From the NCBI RefSeq assembly GCF_003355155.1, contig NZ_CP031320.1:7082519-7146518 (forward strand): a stretch of DNA of 64,000 nucleotides, in the 5' to 3' direction. Origin of the DNA: Streptomyces armeniacus (GTDB lineage: Bacteria; Actinomycetota; Actinomycetes; Streptomycetales; Streptomycetaceae). A model generated the notes under the pieces. The model saw nothing but the letters and a program-made list of their open reading frames with translations. It was not told the DNA's origin and did no database searches. Made by a program: the position numbers and the translations under genes. Below are positions 16,737-25,101 of this stretch, piece after piece (within the stretch, counting starts at the first letter, position 1; each line of letters starts with the position of its first letter).

Positions 16737-19700
16737 GTGGGGTGGCGCGAGGAGATCGCTGCGGCACTCGATGAGTGGATCAGGACCGAGGGGGGAACAG
16801 GAAAGGCGCCGCGGTGGCACTGCCTGGGCCGGGCGGTGCGTACCGCCGAGCCCGGCGGCTACGCCGTCGACGTCCGCGGCGTGGAGTTGGGCCCCGATCA
16901 GCTCGACGCGCTGAGACTCGCAGGCCCGGAGCCGAAAGACGTCGAGAGGTCCGGGTTCTCCGTCTCCGGCGTGGCGCAGGACGGCTCGCTGCTCACGGTG
17001 CACGTGGCCGAGTTCGCCGAACTGCCCGACCCCTACCTGTGGTTGCTCAAGCAGCCGCCGACGTTCCTCGTCGAAGCCCTCCGGGACGGCATCGCCGCCC
17101 TAGGGGACGCGCCGTTGGCCGCGGCGCTGGCCACCGGACGGATCGGCGGCGCCTCCGCCGCGGCCCCCGCGCCCCCCGGTTTCCACCCCGCGCAGGCCGA
17201 CGCGTACCGGGCCTGTCTGGGCACGGGCGTACGGCTGGTGTGGGGGCCGCCCGGTACCGGGAAGACCACCGTGCTCCGACGGGCCATCGGCGAACTGATC
17301 GGCAGAGGTGAGCGGGTGCTCCTGGTGTCCGCCACCAACATCGCAGTGGACAACGCCCTGCTCGGGGTCATCAAGGAGCGGCGGCACTCACGCGGCGACC
17401 TCGTCCGGGTCGGCCCTCCGCAGCTGCGGGAGGTGGCCGACGACCCGGAGGTCGCACTACCGCTGCTGGTGCGCGAGCGGCTCACCGAGGCAGCGGCACG
17501 GTGCCGGGACGTCGAGCGGGACCTCGTGGCGATCCGCGACCGTGCCCAGCAGTTGACGGAACTGGACGCCGCGCTGGCAGGCTTCGACGCTGCGGCGTAC
17601 GCGGCTGCGCTGCAACTTCTGCGTACCCCGGGCCAGGACCCCGAGTCCGCCCGAGCCCAAGTGGACGCCGCCCGGACGCGACAGGACCATATGGTCCGGG
17701 TACAGCAGGTCGCGCTCGCCGAGGTAGAAGAGGCACGACGGGAGGCCGCCCGGGCGGAACAGTGGGAACGGGCCTGGAGTGATGCGGACGCGCTGCTTCA
17801 GGAGCGGGCTCGTCTCCGGCAGGCTGCGGAACGCCGCGAAGCCGAGGCACTACTGACCGCGGACCACTTCCGCGAACTCCGCGAGGAGTTGCGGCAGCTG
17901 GACGGAAAGGGCTCCGTGGCCCGCTGGCGGGCCCGGGAGCGGCGCGCGCAGTTGCAAGGGCGAGTCGACCAGGCCGAAGAACGTGCCGCGCGGGAGTCCG
18001 GCGAGGCGGCGTCCGCGCGGGCCACCGCCGAGGCGCGGATCGGCCAGATCGACACGCGGTTGGGAGAGCTGACCGCCACCATCCCGTACACGCGGGAGCA
18101 GATACGCAGCCACACCGACCGGCTTGCCTCGGCGGAGGCCGGGGCCCGGATAGCCCGAGAGGACCTGCACGCCTGCCGCAGTGAGGTGGAACGCTGGGAG
18201 CAGGCGGTACTCCGTGCGGAGGAGGCCGTCGAGCTGACCGGTCGCGCCGTACAGAACGCCTGGCCCGACTGCCACGCCGAGGCCGAGCAACTCCGGCCCC
18301 GCGTAGCCGAAGACACCGCGCAACGCACGGGCCTGGAGCAGCGCTACGACAACGCGCAGAAAGAGTACGAACGGCTGGCCCGCAACGCCCAGGCCGAGAT
18401 CATCAGAGGCGCCAAGCTGGTCGCCACCACCCTGGCCCGGTTCCGCACCAACAAGCCGGTCTTCGAGGGCCCGTATGACGTGGTACTGCTCGACGAGGCG
18501 AGCGCGGCCACCCTGCCCGAGGCGCTGCTGGCGACGGCGAAGGCGGGCCGCGCGGCGGTGCTACTCGGAGACTTCATGCAGCTCGGGGCCGTTATCCCAG
18601 CAGAGTTGAAGAAGCTGGAACGGCCAGATGTGCAGCGCTGGCTGCTGCCGGACGTGTTCCGGCACTGCGGAATCACCAGCCCGGACGAGGCCCAGCGGCA
18701 CCCCGCCTGCGTCACCCTGGTCCAGCAGCACCGCTTCGGCCCGGCGGTCATGCGGCTGGCCAACGACCTTGCGTACGGCGGCGTGCTCCAGGCCGCGGAC
18801 CGGCCACCGCCCGCCCAGCCGGACGACGATCCGGAGATCGTCATCGTCGACACCGACGGTCTTCACGAGCTGGCCATCCCGCGGTTGACGGGGAAGCGGA
18901 AGGGCTGGTGGCCCGCCGGGACGCTGATTGCCCGGGCCATCGCCGACCTCCACCGCGACGGGGACGAGGCGACCGGAGTGGTCACCCCGTACGGAGTGCA
19001 GGCCGCCGCCACGCTGGAGGCGCTGCGGGACGTCGAAGGCGGCGGACAGCTTCTGGCCGATGTCGGCACTGCACACCGCTTCCAGGGCCGGGAGTTCCCG
19101 GTCGTCGTATTCGACACGGTGGAGAGCGCGGCCGGCCGGGCGCTCTGGATGGGCTGCGCCCATCCGGAGACCGGGCAGTGGGAGCGGGAAGGCGTCCGGC
19201 TGTTCAACGTGGCCATCACGCGGGTGCAGACCCGGCTGTACGTCATCGCCAGCGGACAGCGCCTCGCGCACGCGCACGCGGGCACGGCGCTGGCCCGCCT
19301 CCACTCCCTGGTCGGCACACCCGGCGTACGCGTCCTGCACGCCCGGCACCTCGTCACGCCCCCGACGGAGCACGGGCCGCACATGGGGCGGTTCGGGCAG
19401 GAACTCGCCGAAGTCCTCGGGCGCCACGTGCGGGTCGACGAGATCGTGGGCGAAGAGGGCTTCTTCCCCGGCTTCGAGCGGGAGATCCGCGGCGCGCGCA
19501 CCTCCCTGTGGATCTGGGCACCTTGGGTGGCCCAGCGCGTACGGTCCCTGCTGCCCGAGCTGGAGGCCGCGGTCGCACGCGGCGTACGGGTCACGGTCTT
19601 CATCCGGGACGACACCGACGACATGCAGCGCAAGCCGCAGAATCAGGCGCTCATCAACGACCTGCGTGCCGTCGTCCAGACCGTCGTACCGATCAACATG

Positions 19701-20018
19701 ATGCACCAGAAGATCGTGGTGATCGACGAACGGACAGTGCTGCTGGGCAGCCTGAATCCGCTGTCCCAGCGGTGGACCCGGGAGGTGATGCTGACCATGC
19801 GCGGCGCCCACTTCGCTCGCACGATGCTGGAGCACGAGCACGCCGAGGACTTCGCCCGGCCGCCGAAATGCGGCCGGTGCGGCGGCGACGAGATCGAGAT
19901 CCGGCGGCACAAGGACCATACGTGGCACTGGCGTTGCTACGCACCCGCGTGCAAGACCACCCCGTCCGGGCGGAGCAACGCGTGGAAGCAGCCCGTCCGG
20001 CTGCGGCGTCCTCGCTGA
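16737..20018 (+). CDS. SF1 (UPF1-like) helicase fused to PLD-family nuclease and zinc ribbon
   Basis: 1093 residues in three parts. First, an AAA_11/AAA_12 superfamily 1 helicase. Walker A GPPGTGKTT is at 170-178, followed by SATNIAVDNAL (motif Ia), then a long Glu/Arg-rich coiled-coil insertion at about 235-560. Walker B LLDEASAA is near 584-591, the GDFMQLGAVIP motif and QQHRFGP follow, and GTAHRFQGREFPVV and NVAITRVQTRLYV are motifs V and VI. Second, a phospholipase-D-type domain (about 890-1035) with one HKD signature, MHQKIVVIDERTVLLGSLNP near 988-1008. Third, a zinc ribbon CGRCGG...CYAPAC near 1044-1071. Helicase and PLD nucleases are paired in several anti-phage systems, and the gene lies next to a tRNA island, so DNA restriction is a fair inference but unproven. 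It starts on GTG 16737 and has no partner gene in line. Confidence 0.85.
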   Translation: MGWREEIAAALDEWIRTEGGTGKAPRWHCLGRAVRTAEPGGYAVDVRGVELGPDQLDALRLAGPEPKDVERSGFSVSGVAQDGSLLTVHVAEFAELPDPYLWLLKQPPTFLVEALRDGIAALGDAPLAAALATGRIGGASAAAPAPPGFHPAQADAYRACLGTGVRLVWGPPGTGKTTVLRRAIGELIGRGERVLLVSATNIAVDNALLGVIKERRHSRGDLVRVGPPQLREVADDPEVALPLLVRERLTEAAARCRDVERDLVAIRDRAQQLTELDAALAGFDAAAYAAALQLLRTPGQDPESARAQVDAARTRQDHMVRVQQVALAEVEEARREAARAEQWERAWSDADALLQERARLRQAAERREAEALLTADHFRELREELRQLDGKGSVARWRARERRAQLQGRVDQAEERAARESGEAASARATAEARIGQIDTRLGELTATIPYTREQIRSHTDRLASAEAGARIAREDLHACRSEVERWEQAVLRAEEAVELTGRAVQNAWPDCHAEAEQLRPRVAEDTAQRTGLEQRYDNAQKEYERLARNAQAEIIRGAKLVATTLARFRTNKPVFEGPYDVVLLDEASAATLPEALLATAKAGRAAVLLGDFMQLGAVIPAELKKLERPDVQRWLLPDVFRHCGITSPDEAQRHPACVTLVQQHRFGPAVMRLANDLAYGGVLQAADRPPPAQPDDDPEIVIVDTDGLHELAIPRLTGKRKGWWPAGTLIARAIADLHRDGDEATGVVTPYGVQAAATLEALRDVEGGGQLLADVGTAHRFQGREFPVVVFDTVESAAGRALWMGCAHPETGQWEREGVRLFNVAITRVQTRLYVIASGQRLAHAHAGTALARLHSLVGTPGVRVLHARHLVTPPTEHGPHMGRFGQELAEVLGRHVRVDEIVGEEGFFPGFEREIRGARTSLWIWAPWVAQRVRSLLPELEAAVARGVRVTVFIRDDTDDMQRKPQNQALINDLRAVVQTVVPINMMHQKIVVIDERTVLLGSLNPLSQRWTREVMLTMRGAHFARTMLEHEHAEDFARPPKCGRCGGDEIEIRRHKDHTWHWRCYAPACKTTPSGRSNAWKQPVRLRRPR

Positions 20019-20283
20019 CCGCACGATCACGCGGATAGCCGGTCGGCCCGATCCACCGCCGTACCGCCGGACCGAGTGCGCCGAAGAGGTTTCCCCGTTC
20101 GGCGGGCCGAGAGGGCGTTCCTCGGCCGCCTCCTACGGCTGCGAGTTGGCCGTCCACGTCAAGGACATCCCCCGGCCGACCCCACCGAGAACATGCTGGC
20201 CGCCTGCCTGTCCACTTCAGCCGCGCCCGCGCCCGCGCCCTCAGTCGAGGGTCCGCGGTCCGCGGTCCGCGGATCCTTCCGGA

Positions 20284-21417
20284 TCATCGCCTGTCCGGCC
20301 GGAATGCCCAGTCCATCGTGGGTTCCACGGCGACGCGGAAGGCTCGCCGGACGGGCGGTGTGCACAGCGCGGTTATCGCGGTGGCCGCGATGACGGTGAC
20401 TGCGATCGCTCCCGCGGGGGTGTGCACCCAGTCCGGGCCGTACCAGTCCCGGAAACGGGAGCCTTTTGCGAGGAAGCCGTGCAGGAGGTAGCCGTACAGC
20501 GTGCCGGCGCCCAGCACCGTGAACCAGGTGCGGCGGTGCGGCGTCCAGGCGAGGAAGCAGGCGGTGAGGAGCAGGGAGCAGCCGAAGAGCGCCAGGGTCA
20601 TCGTGACGCCGGTCCATGCCGGGGCGCCGAGTTCCGGTGCGCTGTCGCGGCGGTAGAACCACGCGGTGTTCATCCGTTCGCACGCCCAGTAGGCGACCGC
20701 GAGGGCTCCTGCGAGGACGGGCAGGGAGGCGATGCGCACCGTACGGGTGCGGAGCCTGGTGAAGTGCTCGGGTCTGAGCCGCAGTCCGAGCACGAAGAAC
20801 GGCAGGAACTGCAGCACCCGTTGGAGATCGAGGTCGTCTCCGATCTCCGGGGAGACGGAAGCGAGCGCCGCGATCGCCAGGGCGAGTGGGACGGGCCAGG
20901 CCACCGCGCGCCATACGGGAGTGGTGAGCCGCCACAGGAACAGCGCGACGAGGAACCAGGTCAGATACCAGGGATCGAGCAGGCTGATGGGGTAGCCGGG
21001 GTCGTCGTCGGCCCACCGTTTGAAGAGGGCGTACGCGGTCTCGAACAGGGCGTACGGGATGGCGATGCCCGTGATCAGCCGCTTGATCTGGGCCGGGGTT
21101 CCCTCGTAGCCGCGCGAGAAGTATCCGGCGATCATGATGAACGCGGGCATGTGGAAGGTGTAGACGAAGATGTAGAGCGCGGCGGCGGCGCGCGATTCGC
21201 CGCGCAGCGGCTCCCAGGCGTGGCCCATGGCCACCAGCACGATCGCCAGGTACTTGGCGTTGTCGAAGTACGGGTCCCGCGCCCGCGCATGGTGCCGGGT
21301 TTCGGTGTCCGGGCCGGGGCTGCGGGTTTCCTTCCCGGGAGTCTGCTCCGGGCGCGGGGCCGCGGCGTGCGTCCGGGTCTCGGGAAGGGGGGCGTGGGGG
21401 TGGGGTCTGCCGCTCAC
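20284..21417 (-). CDS. membrane acyltransferase, acyltransferase-3 family
   Basis: 377-residue integral membrane protein. After a 45-residue hydrophilic N-terminus, DPYFDNAKYLAIVLVAMGHAWEP begins the acyltransferase-3 domain (NodX/OafA/OpgC type), with about ten membrane segments to residue 360. The His in the first helix (MGHAWEP) corresponds to the family's conserved His. These enzymes move acetyl or other acyl groups onto sugars or lipids at the outer face. GTG 21417 is chosen because GGAGG lies 8 nt upstream; the frame stays open to 21507 without a better start. A BlaI-like dyad (21474-21487) lies 57 bp upstream, so the gene probably belongs to the adjacent BlaI regulon. Confidence 0.8.
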   Translation of the reverse strand: MSGRPHPHAPLPETRTHAAAPRPEQTPGKETRSPGPDTETRHHARARDPYFDNAKYLAIVLVAMGHAWEPLRGESRAAAALYIFVYTFHMPAFIMIAGYFSRGYEGTPAQIKRLITGIAIPYALFETAYALFKRWADDDPGYPISLLDPWYLTWFLVALFLWRLTTPVWRAVAWPVPLALAIAALASVSPEIGDDLDLQRVLQFLPFFVLGLRLRPEHFTRLRTRTVRIASLPVLAGALAVAYWACERMNTAWFYRRDSAPELGAPAWTGVTMTLALFGCSLLLTACFLAWTPHRRTWFTVLGAGTLYGYLLHGFLAKGSRFRDWYGPDWVHTPAGAIAVTVIAATAITALCTPPVRRAFRVAVEPTMDWAFRPDRR

Positions 21418-21473
21418 GAGCGCTGCCTCCGGCACGAGCGACGGTGGTGCGCGGCGGGCACGGAACACTTCAT

Positions 21474-21487
21474 CTACAGCAGAGTAG
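21474..21487. promoter_or_regulatory. BlaI-type operator, imperfect
   Basis: CTACA-GCAG-AGTAG, one mismatch from the CTACA-N4-TGTAG dyad found at three other places in the cluster. It is upstream of the acyltransferase gene. Confidence 0.5.
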
Positions 21488-21585
21488 TAGTACGGGGTGT
21501 GGAGCACGCAAGGCCGCCGCCCGTCGGCCGGGCTGAACCGTGCCGCGGCAGCGGGGCCGCCGCCTCGGCACGGGACCGAGCGGTG

Positions 21586-21765
21586 TCAGAGGTTGACGCC
21601 GAAGCCGGAGGCGATACCGGTCAGGCCCGTGGTGTAGCCCTGTCCGACCGCGCGGAACTTCCACTCGTCGCCGCTGCGGCAGAGCTCGCCGAAGGCCACG
21701 GCCGTCTCGGTGGCGGCGTCCCTCAGTGAGGTCGTAGCGCGCGAGTTCGTTGCAGTCGGGGCGGA
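21586..21765 (-). pseudogene. TerD-family protein, frameshifted C-terminal remnant
   Basis: Reading leftward from about 21765, one frame gives RPDCNELARYDLTE. After one extra G in a GGG run (near 21725) the next frame gives DAATETAVAFGELCR, then GDEWKFRAVGQGY and GIASGFGVNL followed by a stop at 21586. This is the signature C-terminus of TerD/CabC-like calcium-binding stress proteins. About two thirds of the N-terminal part is missing and there is no start. Its former promoter would have been the dyad at 21786-21799, which it would have shared with blaI. A single-base error in this assembly could explain the frameshift but not the missing N-terminus. Confidence 0.8.
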
Positions 21766-21785
21766 GCGAGGGGCACCCGCTTGAT

Positions 21786-21799
21786 CTATAGAAATGTAG
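21786..21799. promoter_or_regulatory. BlaI-type operator upstream of the blaI gene
   Basis: CTATA-GAAA-TGTAG, one mismatch from the cluster dyad. It sits 66 bp before the repressor start, which would give autoregulation. Confidence 0.55.
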
Positions 21800-21865
21800 T
21801 AGACAGGGAGAGGGGATCGCGTCAGTAGGATGTGCCCTGGACGACGAGAGCGGGAGGGCGCCGAA

Positions 21866-22282
21866 GTGACGCAACGGCGAAAGCAGAGCCGGCAGGGCCC
21901 CTCCTCGCCCCGCGGTCACCGGCGGGGGCAGGGGGAGCTGGAAGCGCTCGTGCTGTCTGCCCTGCGGCAGGCGCCCGGCCCGGTGACGGCGGGCTGGGTG
22001 CAGGAGCGCCTGGGGATGGAGTTCGCGTACACCACGGTGATGACGATCCTGACCCGGCTGCACACCAAGGGCGTGGTGTCCCGGGAACGGGAGGGGCGCG
22101 CCTTCGCGTGGCTGGCCACCTCGGATGAGGCGGGGCTGGCCGCGCTGCGCATGCGGCGGGTCCTGGACAGCGAATCCGACCGGGGCGCGGTCCTCGCCCG
22201 GTTCGTGACCGGGCTGTCCTCGGACGACGAAGTGGTGCTGCGCGAGCTGCTCCGGGAAGCGGCCGAGGAGCCGGAGGAATAG
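21866..22282 (+). CDS. BlaI/MecI/CopY-family transcriptional repressor
   Basis: 138-residue winged-helix repressor. The region LEALVLSALRQAPGPVTAGW, then VQERLG, YTTVMTILTRLHTKGVV and REREGRAFAW (about residues 26-85) is the canonical BlaI/MecI DNA-binding domain. A C-terminal helical dimerisation region follows (RFVTGLSSDDEVVLRELL). GTG 21866 has a GGGAGGG box 7 nt upstream. Family members bind TACA/TGTA dyads as dimers and are inactivated by proteolysis through an M56 partner, which is the next gene (4-nt spacing). Four dyads of this kind surround the cluster, so the likely targets are itself, the acyltransferase, terB, the Spo0M-like gene and the CNNM operon. No beta-lactamase gene is nearby. 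Confidence 0.9.
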   Translation: MTQRRKQSRQGPSSPRGHRRGQGELEALVLSALRQAPGPVTAGWVQERLGMEFAYTTVMTILTRLHTKGVVSREREGRAFAWLATSDEAGLAALRMRRVLDSESDRGAVLARFVTGLSSDDEVVLRELLREAAEEPEE

Positions 22283-22286
22283 CCGC

Positions 22287-23228
22287 ATGGGCATCTTCGT
22301 CTTTCTGCCGCTGGTGCTGCCGGTGACGGCGTTGCCGATCGTGCGCCTAGCCGAGCAGCATCTGCATCCTCGGGGCGCGGCCCGCCTGTTGACGGTCGTG
22401 GGGGGCTTGCTGGCGGTGTGCAGCACGCTGTGCCTGGTGCTGCTGATGGTGGTCGGCACGGCGCAACTGCCCGGCAACCCGCTGCCGGACGGCTGGTCGG
22501 ACCCGGAGGTACGCGACGCCGTGCCGCACGAGGAGTACGTCGGCGAGATCTCCATCGGCGCGCTCCTCGCGGTGCTCATCGCCTGGTCGCTCACGCTCGC
22601 CGGCCACTTCCGCGTACGGCGGCGCGCCCACCGGTCGCTGGCGGGACTGCCGGACGACGGGGAGCCGGCCGTACTGCCGGACGCCGACCCGTACGCGTAC
22701 GCCCTTCCCGGCGCCTGCGGCAGACGCGAGCGGGTGGTGGTCTCCACCGCGATGCTCGGGCATCTCGACGCCGAGGAACGCCGGGTGCTGATCGCCCACG
22801 AGCAAGCGCACCTGGCCGCCCGGCACCACCGCTTCCTGCTTCTGGCCCAGTTGGCGGCGCGCGCGAACCCCTTGCTGAGCCCGTTGCGCGACGCGGTCAC
22901 CTACAGCGCGGAGCGCTGGGCCGACGAGGAAGCGGCGCGAGAGGTGGGCAGCAGGCGCACGGTGGCCCGCGCGGTCGCGAAGGCAGCGCTCGTCACCCGC
23001 CGTACGCCCGCCTCCGGGCTGGTGGCCTTCGCCGAGCCCGGCCCGGTGCCGCGGCGAGTCGCCGCGCTGCTCGCGCCCGAACCGCCCGCGCGCAGCTGGC
23101 CGCCGACCGGCACGGCGGCGGGGCTGGCCGCGTGGGTGGCGGCGGCGGGCACGGCGGCATCCGCCCTGTCATCACTGACCGCCGCCGCCGCACTGACCGC
23201 GATCCTGGTCGCCGCCACCCCGCTGTAG
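22287..23228 (+). CDS. M56-family membrane metallopeptidase (BlaR1-like, no sensor domain)
   Basis: 313-residue membrane protease. Helices lie near residues 2-22, 33-58 and 90-112, and at the C-terminus near 270-312. The zinc motif HEQAH is at about 171-175, followed by the gluzincin third ligand region ERWADEEA near 211-218. BlaR1/MecR1 relatives carry an extracellular penicillin-binding domain. Here none is present, so the activating signal cannot be beta-lactam acylation of this protein. It is co-transcribed with the repressor gene (4-nt gap) and by analogy should relieve repression by cleaving it or starting a proteolytic cascade. It converges on terB with 57 bp between. Confidence 0.85.
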   Translation: MGIFVFLPLVLPVTALPIVRLAEQHLHPRGAARLLTVVGGLLAVCSTLCLVLLMVVGTAQLPGNPLPDGWSDPEVRDAVPHEEYVGEISIGALLAVLIAWSLTLAGHFRVRRRAHRSLAGLPDDGEPAVLPDADPYAYALPGACGRRERVVVSTAMLGHLDAEERRVLIAHEQAHLAARHHRFLLLAQLAARANPLLSPLRDAVTYSAERWADEEAAREVGSRRTVARAVAKAALVTRRTPASGLVAFAEPGPVPRRVAALLAPEPPARSWPPTGTAAGLAAWVAAAGTAASALSSLTAAAALTAILVAATPL

Positions 23229-23285
23229 CCGGCACCGGGTCCGTACGTACAGGGGCGGGGCCCGGCACCGCGACGTGTTACCGGA

Positions 23286-23741
23286 TCAGAGGTCGAACTC
23301 CTCCGGCGGGATGCCCAGGGCGAAGCAGACCTCCCGTACGACGCCCTGCTCGTCCTTGTCGAAGTCGCCGTCGGCGCCGCCGATGACGATGCCGATCTGC
23401 ACTACCGCCCGCGCCTCGGCGGGCTTCTTGCCGACCTTGCCGATGGTCTGCATGACGCTGACCTTGCCGAACTCGAAGTCGCTGGTCAGCTTCTGGCAGT
23501 TGTCGTCGAACAGCCGCTGGAGCTCGTCGGAGGGGAAGTTCCGCAGTACCTCGTTGCTGGTGATCAGCGAGGTGACGCGCTGGCGTTCGGACGGGTCGAT
23601 GCTTCCGTCGGCCGCGGCCACCAGCGCGCACATCGCCATGCTGGCGTCACGGAAGCCGCCGCTCTTGAGATCGTTCTTCTTCGCGTTGAGCTGGGTCTGC
23701 ATCGTCGAGGCGGATTCCTTGATCCGGTCCCACAGTGCCAT
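23286..23741 (-). CDS. TerB-family tellurite-resistance-like protein
   Basis: 151-residue soluble protein with a TerB fold (about residues 25-145). Two acidic metal-binding loops are visible, ADGSIDPSE near 45-53 and ADGDFDKDE near 125-133. TerB proteins associate with TerC/TerD membrane-linked stress complexes and bind divalent metal. ATG 23741 has GGAGG 8 nt upstream; the longer frame to 23864 has no better signal. The near-perfect 20-bp dyad CTTCTACA-CTCG-TGTAGAAG lies 27 bp before the start, in operator position. With the terD remnant nearby, this is what remains of a small Ter module under BlaI control. Confidence 0.9.
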   Translation of the reverse strand: MALWDRIKESASTMQTQLNAKKNDLKSGGFRDASMAMCALVAAADGSIDPSERQRVTSLITSNEVLRNFPSDELQRLFDDNCQKLTSDFEFGKVSVMQTIGKVGKKPAEARAVVQIGIVIGGADGDFDKDEQGVVREVCFALGIPPEEFDL

Positions 23742-23767
23742 AAGCCAAACCTCCGAGCCGCACTTTG

Positions 23768-23787
23768 CTTCTACACTCGTGTAGAAG
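23768..23787. promoter_or_regulatory. BlaI-type operator, perfect 8+8 dyad
   Basis: Two perfect 8-base arms around CTCG with core CTACA-N4-TGTAG. It lies between terB and its upstream neighbour, in the terB promoter. Confidence 0.75.
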
Positions 23788-23860
23788 TTGACAGGACGAG
23801 CAGTGTACAGCCCGCAGTTGACGGCTCGTGACGGGCCGCTCACGGAGCCGGAGCCCCGGG

Positions 23861-24844
23861 TCACTCCTCCCCGTCTTCCTCCTCGTCCCCCTCGAAGGCG
23901 TCGCCGATCTCGTCGACCACCTCGGCGGCGACCATGCCTCCGACGACACCCACGGCGACACCTGCCGCCGCACCCGCGGCCACAGCACCGGCGCCGGGTC
24001 CGGAGCGGTGCCGCCCGTCATGCCCGTGGTCCATGTGCCCGTGCTCGTGTCCGTCCTTGGACGGTGCCGGCTCGCGGTGCCCGAGCAGTTGCCGAAGCCA
24101 GCCCTCCACCTCGGCGGCCCAGTCCACCTGCGCCACACCGTGATGGGCGACGGTGAAGCGGTGCACGGCGTCGTGGCCGTCGCCGAAGGGCCCGCAGCGC
24201 TTGTCGGCCTCCAGTACCACCTCCACCTCCTGCGGTCCGGCGAGGAAGGTCAGCTCGATTTCGCCGGCCGCGTACACGTACCCGGGCGGCGGCGCCAGCT
24301 CGATCTCCTGGTAGAAGGGCAGCTGCTGCCATGTGCCGCGGATGTGGCCGAGCTCCAGGTCGGCGGAGGTGAAGCCGAACCCCAGCTGCCCGAACGCCTC
24401 CAGAACAGCCTCCTGTACGGGCAGCGGACGCACCGCCAGCGGGTCGAGGTCACCGGCGTCCTTCGCTCCGGCCACCGCCAACTCCGTACGCAGGCCGAGC
24501 ACGACACCGAGCGGTTGCCCGTACAGCTCGGTCACCGGGGTCTCCCACGGCACGGTGACGCTGAACGACCGGCTCGCCTCCTCGCCCGCCGAGAGGCGGA
24601 AGCCGCCCGCGAGCGTCGTACGGTCGAAGACGACGGCGCCGTGCGTCTCTCCCTCGGCGTGCTCCGCCTCGACGTGAGCGACGAGTTCGAGCGTGAGGTG
24701 CTCGATCTCCAGGTCGGACGAGCCGCCGCGCAGGTGGACCTGCCCGGTCAGCGTCCCACCCGGCAGCACCGGGTCGCCGTCGAGGACAGTGTCGATGTCC
24801 GGGCCGCCGACTCCGAAGGCTCCCAGCACTCGCTTGAACACCAT
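23861..24844 (-). CDS. Spo0M-like sporulation-control protein with His-rich and glycine-zipper tail
   Basis: 327 residues. The region from 1 to about 245 is the Spo0M/arrestin-like beta domain (VFKRVLGAFGVGGPDIDTVL at the start, DLEIEHLTLELVAHVE, PWETPVTELYGQPLG, GTWQQLPFYQEIEL). Bacillus and Streptomyces relatives are cytosolic modulators of development and stress. The C-terminal third adds a His/Asp-rich stretch (about 265-285, HEHGHMDHGHD), a possible metal-binding site, then a Gly/Ala/Val zipper (about 288-310) and an acidic tail. ATG 24844 starts the conserved domain. The divergent dyad at 24924-24941 suggests BlaI control shared with the CNNM genes. Confidence 0.85.
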   Translation of the reverse strand: MVFKRVLGAFGVGGPDIDTVLDGDPVLPGGTLTGQVHLRGGSSDLEIEHLTLELVAHVEAEHAEGETHGAVVFDRTTLAGGFRLSAGEEASRSFSVTVPWETPVTELYGQPLGVVLGLRTELAVAGAKDAGDLDPLAVRPLPVQEAVLEAFGQLGFGFTSADLELGHIRGTWQQLPFYQEIELAPPPGYVYAAGEIELTFLAGPQEVEVVLEADKRCGPFGDGHDAVHRFTVAHHGVAQVDWAAEVEGWLRQLLGHREPAPSKDGHEHGHMDHGHDGRHRSGPGAGAVAAGAAAGVAVGVVGGMVAAEVVDEIGDAFEGDEEEDGEE

Positions 24845-24923
24845 GACGGTAGCCCACTTCCTTCCCCTGAGATCACTTCGCGCGCTCACGCGGATACGTA
24901 TCGTATGTGCCCGGCGGACTCCT

Positions 24924-24941
24924 CTCTACAGGCTTGTAGAG
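24924..24941. promoter_or_regulatory. BlaI-type operator, perfect 7+7 dyad
   Basis: CTCTACA-GGCT-TGTAGAG in the 257-bp divergent region between the Spo0M-like gene and the CNNM operon. It has the same TACA-N4-TGTA core as the terB site. Confidence 0.75.
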
Positions 24942-25101
24942 GAACGGTTAGCATGAGACGCAGGCGCCCCCTGCGGCCGCCGGCCCTCGCCCGTACGCCC
25001 ACAAGGAGTCGCAGTACCGCGATGGACGATCCTCCGAGTACCTGCCGTGCCCTGCCCCGCCCGCACCCGCAGCACGCCGGTCAGCGAACGGGGGTGGCAC
25101 G

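Noticed and set aside
21866..23228. Beta-lactam resistance operon
   Set aside because: BlaI and M56 are present, but there is no beta-lactamase and no penicillin-binding sensor domain.
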